A stretch of 64,000 nucleotides of DNA, from positions 1-64,000 of IMG/VR virus record IMGVR_UViG_3300020603_000015. The stretch is one strand, 5' to 3'. Positions 17,735 through 25,855 of the stretch are shown here, piece after piece. This DNA comes from a virus. The first letter of the stretch is position 1. Every line of letters begins with the position of its first letter. Made by a program: the position numbers and the translations under genes. The notes beneath the pieces are model-generated. The model saw nothing but the letters and a program-made list of their open reading frames with translations, was not told where the DNA came from and did no database searches.

Positions 17735-20700
17735 TTATGAAAAAACCTCAATATATTTTGTACCAGCCGTAAAAGCATTTGAACCGCCATTCGACACACT
17801 TGCCGCTATATAAATACGAATATATCCGGCTAATGTTCTACCACTACTACTTGTTGTAGCTATACCATTACAATTTGCAATAGACAAAAAGTTGCTAGTA
17901 TTACCCGCTCCATATACATACAATCTACCATTTGCATCGGGTACATCACCCACACCTATATTTGTATTAGTAACTTGAAATGTCCTAGTAGCAGCCGCAT
18001 ATATAGAAATTGGTAATGTTTGATTATAAAAATAAGCTTCAGTGGGCGCATTATTTAAGTAAGATTCTCCATTAGAATTTCTAAATGCTATATCATTACT
18101 TCCAAATGAGAAACTCCCAGGCGATGCTCCTCGTTTAACTGTTAAAGGATTAGTACTCGTTGATGTATCATTTACACCTAAATGACTATTAGCTGTGTCA
18201 TGAAATAAAAAGGTGCTATCTTTTAGAGTTGTAGAAGATGTGGAATAAATGACTCTATCAGTGTTTGTAAATGAACCACCACTTATACCACTAGTACCGG
18301 CTGGCGCAGCAAGACCACTTGTACCTGTCGTACCTGTTGAACCACTCGTAGCATTTGCAGTACTTGTACCACCTGTAGCAGTAGCACCATTTGTACCACT
18401 TGTACCACTGCTACCACTGGTAGAACTTACAGTACTTGTACCACCTGTAGCAGAAGCACCACTGGTACCACTTGTACCATTGCTACCACTTGTTGCGCTT
18501 GTACCGCTTGTTCTTGCACCAGTACCACTAACACCATTATTACCACTTGTACCACTGCTACCAGTTGTTGCGCTTGTACCGCTTGTTCTTGCACCAGTAC
18601 CGCTTGTACCATTATTACCACTTGTACCACTGCTACCAGTACTACCACTAGTAGAACTTACAGTACTTGTACCACCTGTAGCAGTAGCACCACTGGTACC
18701 GCTGCTACCAGTACTACCACTGGTAGAACTTACAGTACTTGTACCACCTGTAGCAGAAGCACCACTGGTACCACTTGTACCACTGCTACCACTTGTTGCG
18801 CTTGTACCGCTTGTTCTTGCACCAGTACCGCTTGTACCATTATTACCACTTGTACCACTGCTACCAGTACTACCACTAGTAGAACTTACAGTACTTGTAC
18901 CACCTGTAGCAGCAGCACCACTGGTACCGCTGCTACCAGTACTACCACTGGTAGAACTTACAGTACTTGTACCACCTGTAGCAGAAGCACCACTGGTACC
19001 ACTGGTACCACTGCTACCACTGCTACCACTTGTACCGCTTGTAAAACTTAAAGTACTTGTACCACCTGTAGCAGAAGCACCACTTGTACCACTGGTACCA
19101 CTGCTACCACTGGTAGAACTTACAGTACTTGTACCACCTGTAGCAGCAGCACCACTGGTACCGCTGCTACCAGCACTACCACTAGTAAAACTTACAGTAC
19201 TTGTACCACCTGTAGCAGAAGCACCACTGGTACCACTTGTACCACTGCTACCACTGCTACCACTTGTACCGCTGGTAAAACTTAAAGTACTTGTGCCACC
19301 TGTAGCAGAAGCACCACTGGTACCACTGCTACCACTGCTACCACTGCTACCACTTGTACCGCTGGTAAAACTTAAACTACTTGTACCACCTGTAGCAGAA
19401 GCACCACTGGTACCGCTGCTACCAGTACTACCACTGGTAAAACTTATAGTACTTATACCACCTGTAGCGGACGCACCACTGGTACCACTGGTACCACTGC
19501 TACCACTGCTACCACTTGTACCGCTGGTAAAACTTTCAGTACTTGTACCACCTGTAGCAGAAGCACCACTGGTACCGCTGCTACCACTTGTACCGCTGGT
19601 AAAACTTAAAGTACTTGTACCACTTGTTCCGCTTACACCACTGGTACCAGCAGTACCACCTGTACCACTTGTGCCACTTGATGATCCACTTAAACCACTG
19701 GTACCAACCAAACCACTGCTACCAGCAGTACCGCCTGTACCACTTGTACCACTGGTACCACTTGTACCACTTGTACCACTGGTATCACTTGTACCGCTTG
19801 TACCATTATTACCACTGGTACCACTTGTGCCACTGCTACCACTTGTAAATGCACCCGAACCACTTGTACCACTTGTTCCGCTTACACCACTGGTACCAGC
19901 AGTACCACCTGTACCACTTGTGCCACTTGATGATCCACTTAAACCACTGGTACCAACCAAACCACTGCTACCAGCAGTACCGCCTGTACCACTTGTACCA
20001 CTGGTACCACTTGTACCACTTGTACCACTTGTACCACTTGTTTGGCTTACACCACTGGTACCAGCAGTACCGCCTGTACCACTTGTACCACTTGTTGATC
20101 CACTTAAACCACTGGTACCAACCAAACCACTGCTTCCATTAGTTCCTCCAAATCCACTTGTACCACTTGTACCACTTATACCACTTGAAAAACAACTGTT
20201 ACCACTTGTACCATTTGTACCATTTTGACCACTGCTACCACTGGTACCAGTGGTACCGCTTGTTCTTGCACCAGTACCACTAGTGCCATTTGTACCATTT
20301 GCACCACTGCTACCACTGCTACCACTTGTACCACTTGAAAAACAACTGCTACCACTTGTACCATTCAAACCACTTGTACCATTTGTACCACTTGTACCAC
20401 TTGAAAAACAACTGCTACCACTTGTACCACTTGTACCATTTGCACCACTGGTACCACTGGTACCACTGGTACCGGTAGTACCGCTTGTTCCTGAACCACC
20501 ACTAGTGCCATTTGTAGCAGATAATCCGCTGCTACCACTCGTACCATTCAAACCACTTGTACCATTTGTACCACTCGTACCACTTGAAAAACAACTGATA
20601 CCACTTGTACCACTCGTTCCGCTTTTACCACTTGTACCACTTGTACCACTGCTACCACTGCTACCACTAGTGCCACTTGTACCACTCGTTCCGCTTGTAC

Positions 20701-21124
20701 CACCCGTACCATTTGTACCACTCGTTCCGCTTGTACCACTCGTTCCGCTTGTACCAGATGTACCACTTATACCACTAGTACCATTTGTACCAAATATACC
20801 ACTTGTACCGGAAGTACCGGTTACACCACTAGTGCCTGACGCGGGTGCTATAAAAACTTCTTTTGTGATATTATCTATGGCTAAAACATGAGTTAACGGA
20901 AATGGACCAGCGCCTGTACCTGACGGAAGATTAGTATATAGATTATTGGAAACATATATTTTTGAAGCAGTTATTTCGTTTAGGTTTTTTGAACCTGTTA
21001 AAAGGCCTTGTGCGTTTGTAATAATTAATAAATTGCTACCAGAAACCACCCTTTCTGTAAAATTATTTCCAGAGGAGTCACGTTGAGTAAAAAGAGATGC
21101 AAATCTATCGATACTACTACCCAT
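17735..21124 (-). CDS. Collagen-like Gly-Thr-Ser repeat tail fibre protein
   Basis: A 1129-residue protein. The first about 95 residues are ordinary sequence with a probable virion attachment role. Residues about 95-950 are an almost uninterrupted Gly-X-Y array in which X and Y are mostly Thr, Ser, Ala or Asn, as in collagen-like triple helices of phage and microbial fibres. The C-terminal 170 residues (from about GSFTNTDRVIYS) are a conventional strand-rich domain ending in KYIEVFS and may be the receptor-binding tip. Four SCFSSG units break the Gly-X-Y pattern and bring cysteines into the shaft. Proline is nearly absent, so triple-helix stability may need glycosylation. It lies downstream of the neck genes, with a glycosyltransferase downstream. 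On the plus strand it creates a spurious Pro-Leu-Val frame. Confidence 0.85.
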   Translation of the reverse strand: MGSSIDRFASLFTQRDSSGNNFTERVVSGSNLLIITNAQGLLTGSKNLNEITASKIYVSNNLYTNLPSGTGAGPFPLTHVLAIDNITKEVFIAPASGTSGVTGTSGTSGIFGTNGTSGISGTSGTSGTSGTSGTSGTNGTGGTSGTSGTSGTSGSSGSSGTSGTSGKSGTSGTSGISCFSSGTSGTNGTSGLNGTSGSSGLSATNGTSGGSGTSGTTGTSGTSGTSGANGTSGTSGSSCFSSGTSGTNGTSGLNGTSGSSCFSSGTSGSSGSSGANGTNGTSGTGARTSGTTGTSGSSGQNGTNGTSGNSCFSSGISGTSGTSGFGGTNGSSGLVGTSGLSGSTSGTSGTGGTAGTSGVSQTSGTSGTSGTSGTSGTSGTGGTAGSSGLVGTSGLSGSSSGTSGTGGTAGTSGVSGTSGTSGSGAFTSGSSGTSGTSGNNGTSGTSDTSGTSGTSGTSGTSGTGGTAGSSGLVGTSGLSGSSSGTSGTGGTAGTSGVSGTSGTSTLSFTSGTSGSSGTSGASATGGTSTESFTSGTSGSSGSSGTSGTSGASATGGISTISFTSGSTGSSGTSGASATGGTSSLSFTSGTSGSSGSSGSSGTSGASATGGTSTLSFTSGTSGSSGSSGTSGTSGASATGGTSTVSFTSGSAGSSGTSGAAATGGTSTVSSTSGSSGTSGTSGASATGGTSTLSFTSGTSGSSGSSGTSGTSGASATGGTSTVSSTSGSTGSSGTSGAAATGGTSTVSSTSGSTGSSGTSGNNGTSGTGARTSGTSATSGSSGTSGTSGASATGGTSTVSSTSGSTGSSGTSGATATGGTSTVSSTSGSTGSSGTSGNNGTSGTGARTSGTSATTGSSGTSGNNGVSGTGARTSGTSATSGSNGTSGTSGASATGGTSTVSSTSGSSGTSGTNGATATGGTSTANATSGSTGTTGTSGLAAPAGTSGISGGSFTNTDRVIYSTSSTTLKDSTFLFHDTANSHLGVNDTSTSTNPLTVKRGASPGSFSFGSNDIAFRNSNGESYLNNAPTEAYFYNQTLPISIYAAATRTFQVTNTNIGVGDVPDANGRLYVYGAGNTSNFLSIANCNGIATTSSSGRTLAGYIRIYIAASVSNGGSNAFTAGTKYIEVFS
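18275..20840 (-). repeat. Collagen-like tandem repeat region with two nested longer periods
   Basis: The 9-base repeat coding Gly-X-Y extends over about 2.5 kb. Within it, blocks containing ASATGG and then SFTSG or SSTSG recur about a dozen times around 18350-19620. A second block type (containing TAGSSGLVGTSGLSG and relatives) recurs about three times around 19620-20130. DNA of this kind expands and contracts easily, so exact copy number may differ among relatives or assemblies. Confidence 0.85.
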
Positions 21125-21175
21125 ACATTATTAAATAAATATAAAATAGTTTGTTTAACACGGTAGTCTTATTAT

Positions 21176-22585
21176 TTAATATGACTGAAACAATGATGTA
21201 ACTATTCTTCTCCATTGACCCGCGCTATAAATATAAAAATAATTACCATCATAGCTTATCCAACCATCTTGACCATAATCATTTGATTGAACTGGTGTTT
21301 GTTGATAAAACTTATCTGGGAATCGTTGAAATACTCTAAATGCTGTATTTATAGGTCTACGAGAACTTGTTGTATATATTGGATTATTGCATTCATCATA
21401 GCCACTTATATAGGTACTGGTAGAAGGATCATAATCGAACACAGAAATAGCTCTTCTCATCCAACCGAGAGGGTATTGATATATATAGATATAATTTGAA
21501 TCGTATGCGAGCCAACCATTTTCTCCATATTCGTTTGAACTTTTTGGCGGTGGGTGAAATGGAATCTTTGTGATAGAAACAGATTTCTTTTCAGTTGGAT
21601 ATACATCCTTTATAATATTTTTATCTATAGGCTGTACACCCACTCCATCAACATAATCAAAATCTTGTTGTTTATCTTTAATAGCTGTTGTATCTTCGAA
21701 ACCATATTGTTTTGCATTATTCTTAATATTATCCATCTGTTCAGCATCTACCGCAGCCTCCATCAACTTAATCTTTCTGATGGTAAACATCTTTTGGGTA
21801 GTATTCTTGATACCTTCTAGGCCAGGTATAAACGATGGATTCAACAAATAACCATTTACGGTTAAATTGAATGTGGTTTTAACATTTCTATCATTGGTAT
21901 CATCCAACTCAATATCGGTGGTAAAGTTATCAGCTTTTACCAAAAACTTAAATCTTTCTTTATCACCCCAATAATCATTGCAAGCGTAACTTATTTCTTC
22001 TAAAAGTTTGTTATTTTGATCAACATAATCGGTCCAAATTACGCATTCATATGTAACTATGACTTGTTTAGGCAATGTTACGGTGAATATTTGTTTGGTT
22101 GGTCTAGAATTAAACAATATGTTGCTGTTTAAGATGTTGAATCTGTCATACTTATTTTTTTCTGAATAAGGTACAATAGCTTGATATGCCAAATAACGAT
22201 TAAACGTAGCACGATCCTTATTATCCGCAACTTCTGAGCGTCTCATCATAAATGCAGGCAATAGTATTTTACCTTGATTATCTCTAATATACCCATCTTT
22301 TTTCATAGCGGCCCATCTTTCTGGACTACCATATATGATAGGTACTTTAACCAATTCACCATTATCCATCACTTGTAGATTGATCTTATTATTGATAAAA
22401 CCCATAATGGTACTATCAATGTCCATCAAATCTATCGTGAGATTTTTTACTTCATCTGTATCACGACGTATAGCAAATTGGCGCTTATATGTGATATCTT
22501 TGTCAGATTGTGCCATTGGATCTTGCACCATGTTTGGTACAGGATTTACTTGATTATTAGATATTGAACTTACTTGCCATGGCAT
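21176..22585 (-). CDS. Neck/tail completion protein with tandem C-terminal aromatic repeats
   Basis: A 469-residue protein starting MPWQVSSIS. Residues about 30-110 carry a conserved-looking structural core (IRRDTDEVKNLTIDLMDID, then IIYGSPERWAAMKKDG), which I associate with neck or tail-completion proteins in T4-like phages. Residues about 350-385 and 434-466 are two copies of a Trp/Tyr-rich unit (YGENGWLAYDSNYIYIY and YGQDGWISYDGNYFYIY, each ending in a Trp-Arg-Arg element). They look like surface beta-motif modules added to the C-terminus. The gene lies 3 bases after a probable gp14-like gene and upstream of the fibre gene. T4 gp15 is the natural counterpart by position. Confidence 0.62.
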   Translation of the reverse strand: MPWQVSSISNNQVNPVPNMVQDPMAQSDKDITYKRQFAIRRDTDEVKNLTIDLMDIDSTIMGFINNKINLQVMDNGELVKVPIIYGSPERWAAMKKDGYIRDNQGKILLPAFMMRRSEVADNKDRATFNRYLAYQAIVPYSEKNKYDRFNILNSNILFNSRPTKQIFTVTLPKQVIVTYECVIWTDYVDQNNKLLEEISYACNDYWGDKERFKFLVKADNFTTDIELDDTNDRNVKTTFNLTVNGYLLNPSFIPGLEGIKNTTQKMFTIRKIKLMEAAVDAEQMDNIKNNAKQYGFEDTTAIKDKQQDFDYVDGVGVQPIDKNIIKDVYPTEKKSVSITKIPFHPPPKSSNEYGENGWLAYDSNYIYIYQYPLGWMRRAISVFDYDPSTSTYISGYDECNNPIYTTSSRRPINTAFRVFQRFPDKFYQQTPVQSNDYGQDGWISYDGNYFYIYSAGQWRRIVTSLFQSY

Positions 22586-22587
22586 AA

Positions 22588-23160
22588 TTAATTTTGTCTT
22601 TGTATGATATTTAGTTTACTTAATCTCGTATAGTGAGTATTGACTATTAAACTCCAAGACTTATCTGGGTGACCTCCAAGGAATTGTTCTTGTACAACAT
22701 TATCCATTTCATAAAATCTTTCGTTATACAAAACAACATCTCCAATTTCTGGAAAAAAGTTTGTAATAATACAATCACGTTCTCTGAACTTAAAAATTGT
22801 GTTTTGGTTTCTGTCAGGACCAAATTTTGATGCATTTTCACCAGTTATATCTTCACGTTCGGCTAAACATGAAAGATTAATTGCCGGATAAAACATTTTA
22901 CCTTGTGAAGAAACTGATTCACCATACATGTTTACGGTAGTTTCGTTAATAGCAATCTTAAACACTTGTACAACTATTTCAGCGATATCACCAAAAAATT
23001 CTGCGTTAACAGAACTTAATAAGTTCATATCTCTTTTTGAATAAAATCTACCTGGCAAATAATTTGGATTATAAATCCCAACATCTTTTCTTCCTTGTGT
23101 CCAATATTCTTTAAACGCAGGATTTTGCTGTGGATATTGTGGTGAATTTGGGATAGCCAT
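22588..23160 (-). CDS. Neck protein, probable gp14-like
   Basis: A 190-residue protein directly following the gp13-like gene. It includes NPNYLPGRFYSKRDMNLLSS near residue 31 and DIAEIVVQVFKIAINETTVNMYGES near 58, then a strand-rich C-terminal part with IGDVVLYNERFYEMDNV. This is a common pattern for neck/connector completion proteins that sit between head and tail in T4-like phages. Its order after the gp13-like protein and before the tail completion-like protein supports this. The start lies 3 bases after the upstream stop, so it is in the same operon. Confidence 0.68.
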   Translation of the reverse strand: MAIPNSPQYPQQNPAFKEYWTQGRKDVGIYNPNYLPGRFYSKRDMNLLSSVNAEFFGDIAEIVVQVFKIAINETTVNMYGESVSSQGKMFYPAINLSCLAEREDITGENASKFGPDRNQNTIFKFRERDCIITNFFPEIGDVVLYNERFYEMDNVVQEQFLGGHPDKSWSLIVNTHYTRLSKLNIIQRQN

Positions 23161-23163
23161 AAA

Positions 23164-24381
23164 TTATCCAATATAAATGTGTAATGGAACTTTAGATAGC
23201 ATTTTGTTCATAGACTCAGATTCTTTATCCTTGTTTTCTAATTGGTTGACACGTAAACTTTTCTCCAACATTTCTCGTAATTTCTCGATAAGATTGCTTG
23301 TTTCCTCCTTAGCCTCAGCACGTAATTCAGCACCATCTAAGGTAACTTCGCCACCTGGAATTGGAACCGTGCTATACTTTTGAAGTATACGACCAAGTGT
23401 TTCTTTACAAAGTGCTAAGAAATACTTTTTAATCCATTGTTTTCCTGACTGATTAATTTTACAATATGTACAATATTCGTAAGGGATATCACTCGGATCA
23501 CTAACATATTCGTATCTTGAACCACTAAAAAAATTGGTAATATTTTTATCATTTTCTAGATAATAATCAATCCAAATTTTTACATCATTCATTGGTATTG
23601 GGAATATTCTGAGTTTATTATTACCAACTATTTCAAAACTATATTGACTCTTACGTACCATATCATTGAATTCAATAGCTTGAATACGTTCTAAGTCTTC
23701 AAATATCGGAGTCATCAAGAATTGAGTTGCCGGACTATAAGCACTAAAACCAAGTTCTGATAATATGTTACTATAACTCATACCAGTCATGCTGAATGGA
23801 TCGTATATACGAGCAACAGCCGGTGTTCTAAAATGAAATACTCTACGAACTTCAATTCTTGATCCGGTCAAGTGTTCTATATCTTCACCAATCAATTTGT
23901 TTAAATCGTATAATTGTTCACTACCACTTATACTTGCAGATACGTTTATATAATTTCTCTTTAGTGGTGTTTCACCATTCACTAGAGCTTCACTACCATA
24001 TTGTTTACTAAGTTGTACAACAAATGGCAAACCAGTGCTTTTTACGCCCAGTCCAGTTAAATTTGGATATTGATCTTGTGGTAAACCAGTTAAATCTGCC
24101 ATGTTGTTAACAATATTAAACTCGTTAACTACACGATTATATTCAAGAACGGATTCTTCAAAACAAGCATAGAAATTTTCATCTATCATTTCTATATCAA
24201 CAATTGGATACCCAAGACGTTTCGCAGCCCACATTGCACTGCTACTACAATCATTTTCAAACGTGGTCTCACCACTATTACAGATCTCGTCCAAATAATA
24301 ACCAAAAGGAACGTTGCTAGACGTTACAGCACTACCACTGCCTGGCCATCTTATCCTATCTTGATCTAAATTAGCACTCAT
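23164..24381 (-). CDS. Neck protein, probable gp13-like
   Basis: A 405-residue protein beginning MSANLDQDRIRWPGSG. The N-terminal half has FYACFEESVLEYNRVVNEFN, typical of head-completion/neck proteins of T4-like phages. Middle residues have SYSFEIVGNNKLRIFPIP-like strand sequence and IWIDYYLENDKN. The C-terminus is Glu/Lys-rich helix, ending in LSKVPLHIYIG. It lies first in the neck operon, preceding the gp14-like gene by 3 bases. It probably closes the filled head and joins it to the tail. The start is supported by an ATATTTATA element just upstream. Confidence 0.7.
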   Translation of the reverse strand: MSANLDQDRIRWPGSGSAVTSSNVPFGYYLDEICNSGETTFENDCSSSAMWAAKRLGYPIVDIEMIDENFYACFEESVLEYNRVVNEFNIVNNMADLTGLPQDQYPNLTGLGVKSTGLPFVVQLSKQYGSEALVNGETPLKRNYINVSASISGSEQLYDLNKLIGEDIEHLTGSRIEVRRVFHFRTPAVARIYDPFSMTGMSYSNILSELGFSAYSPATQFLMTPIFEDLERIQAIEFNDMVRKSQYSFEIVGNNKLRIFPIPMNDVKIWIDYYLENDKNITNFFSGSRYEYVSDPSDIPYEYCTYCKINQSGKQWIKKYFLALCKETLGRILQKYSTVPIPGGEVTLDGAELRAEAKEETSNLIEKLREMLEKSLRVNQLENKDKESESMNKMLSKVPLHIYIG

Positions 24382-24385
24382 TTAT

Positions 24386-24394
24386 TATAAATAT
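24386..24394 (-). promoter_or_regulatory. ATATTTATA start-proximal element upstream of the neck operon
   Basis: Reads ATATTTATA on the coding strand and ends 4 bases before the ATG at 24381, which opens the neck-fibre operon. Confidence 0.5.
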
Positions 24395-24438
24395 CGAATG
24401 AATGGTAATTTCACTATTTTAATGGTATATATGTAATT

Positions 24439-24576
24439 TTATATAAAAGAATCCGCAATTATCTTATATACAGATGGTTTTGGTTTTGATTGTAGTTTTT
24501 CTTTAAGAAGCAACGCATCTTTCTTTTTCTTGGTGTCCAACACCTTTTTTAGAATATTTTTTACCTTTTTGTTCAT
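24439..24576 (-). CDS. Small basic protein (45 residues)
   Basis: A 45-codon frame whose ATG overlaps the stop of the cupin-like gene (ATGA). The peptide is strongly basic: MNKKVKNILKKVLDTKKKK, then a Gln-Ser-Lys-Pro-rich middle. ATGA coupling and same-strand context support translation. Its charge suggests nucleic acid binding or packaging, but I see no known motif. It is too short to trust on its own. Confidence 0.45.
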   Translation of the reverse strand: MNKKVKNILKKVLDTKKKKDALLLKEKLQSKPKPSVYKIIADSFI

Positions 24577-24842
24577 ATAAATTTGATTATTTTAACAACA
24601 AGATTTCCTGTTCCTTTGATAACCCTATGATATGTTTCTTTTGGTATAAAAATTTTTTTATCAAAAGAAACTGGTAGCGAATTATCTAATTGTATTTGCC
24701 AATTACCTTCATTTTTTACCACTTCTATCAGCCTATCTTCTTTATCCAAATGCCATTCTAATTGATGAATATCTACATTTGAATTGAATTCACGAATATA
24801 TTCATTATTTCCTAAATTTGTTTCGTTATATGGTAAACTCAT
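24573..24842 (-). CDS. Small cupin-like protein
   Basis: An 89-residue protein overlapping the upstream HAD-peptidase gene by 4 bases (ATGA). It has HQLEWHLDKEDRLIEVV near residue 26, an LDNSLPVSFDKKIFIPKETYHRVIKG stretch, and LVVKIIKFI at the end. The IPKxxxHRV element and the EWHxDxEDR element suggest a small beta-barrel (cupin-like) phage protein. The paired His residues could bind metal. I recognise the type as recurrent in large T4-like phages but not its function. Coupling to the HAD-peptidase gene suggests a related role. Confidence 0.65.
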   Translation of the reverse strand: MSLPYNETNLGNNEYIREFNSNVDIHQLEWHLDKEDRLIEVVKNEGNWQIQLDNSLPVSFDKKIFIPKETYHRVIKGTGNLVVKIIKFI

Positions 24843-25855
24843 ATTTTAATGATCTTACTAGCAGACCCTTTTTCTCTCATATATCTATTGAATTCAACAA
24901 ATAAATCTTCCGCATTCATTCTGGCATCTACTTCCCAAGGTAGAGTTTTTTCTTTTTCTTCATCGTCATATTTAGGATATTCTTTACCATCCCAACTATT
25001 ATCTACAATGTTGTATCTACCATCTTCAACTTGTTTGATGTGCCAGCATTCGTGTGCTAATGTTTTAATTTGATTATCGCTACTATGAGGACTGTTTGTT
25101 CTCATAATAATCTTATAGCTGTCTACTTTATATGGTTTACTCTTACCTTTAACATCTACCTTACCCTGAACTTTTCCATCTAAATTACCAAACTCTAATT
25201 TGATTTTACCGGTGGGTAGATTTAATCTTTTAGCAAAAAATTTATACGCAGTTTTAAGTCTTTCTTTATCAACGATATTTTTTAGTATTTCATTTAAATT
25301 AGTACCAAATTTAGGTAAATTATCAACCTCATGTTTTAAAGGTGTAGACAAATCAACCAATTTATACTTGATTGGCAAATTCTTAATTGAATTGAAAACT
25401 GTATTAACATTCTTTGGACTATCATCGATAAAAAATATATCATTAAATCCTTCGTTATTAATTTTATCAACAATCCAATCCGCTTTAGCCTGCGGATTAC
25501 CAGTTCCAAGAGTTATAACCGGCAAATCAATTTTAAATATCTTATTGATAATATTCTTGATGTGCTTATTAGCTTCATCTCCTCTAGCCGTCAGTATGAC
25601 AGTCAACCTATCTTTAACGCCTGCATTTACAATTTTATAAAATCGTTTAGCAACTGGCTTAATGATTTGAGGATTAATAATTGTTTCAAATTGACTGAAA
25701 TCAAACTCATCTCCTGGTTTTGGTTCATAGACTGCATATTCAGCAGGTGTAAGATATGAAAACTTACCAGGCCCTTGCTTTAATAATACCTTTGCGGTTG
25801 TATGAAAAAGTGTATCGTCAAAATCAAACACCCTTAATTTTTTGGTTTGAATCAT
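24839..25855 (-). CDS. HAD phosphatase fused to an HExxH metallopeptidase-like domain
   Basis: A 338-residue protein with two recognisable parts. The N-terminal domain has HAD motif I (VFDFDDTLF; Asp11 and Asp13), motif II (VILTARG near residue 86) and motif IV (IFFIDDSPKNV near 140). Residues about 200-338 carry LAHECWHIKQ (His268, Glu269, His272), the HExxH zinc site, and WEVDAR at 307-312, whose Glu308 may be the third ligand. The gene overlaps both neighbours with ATGA-type junctions. A possible protease site (LNE) lies between the domains. Function in virion or cell is unknown. Confidence 0.75.
   Translation of the reverse strand: MIQTKKLRVFDFDDTLFHTTAKVLLKQGPGKFSYLTPAEYAVYEPKPGDEFDFSQFETIINPQIIKPVAKRFYKIVNAGVKDRLTVILTARGDEANKHIKNIINKIFKIDLPVITLGTGNPQAKADWIVDKINNEGFNDIFFIDDSPKNVNTVFNSIKNLPIKYKLVDLSTPLKHEVDNLPKFGTNLNEILKNIVDKERLKTAYKFFAKRLNLPTGKIKLEFGNLDGKVQGKVDVKGKSKPYKVDSYKIIMRTNSPHSSDNQIKTLAHECWHIKQVEDGRYNIVDNSWDGKEYPKYDDEEKEKTLPWEVDARMNAEDLFVEFNRYMREKGSASKIIKI

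Noticed and set aside
17716-17799. Longer version of the 92-residue protein starting inside the fibre gene
   Set aside because: The extra N-terminal residues overlap the fibre C-terminus and look like shadow sequence; an ATG after the fibre stop exists at 17715.
18249-20228. Long plus-strand frame rich in Pro-Leu-Val repeats inside the collagen-like fibre gene
   Set aside because: It is the reverse-complement shadow of the Gly-Thr-Ser repeat; the minus-strand frame is longer and has normal flanking domains.
18275-20840. Regular repeats that might suggest a CRISPR array
   Set aside because: The period is 9 bases and fully coding, with no unique spacers.
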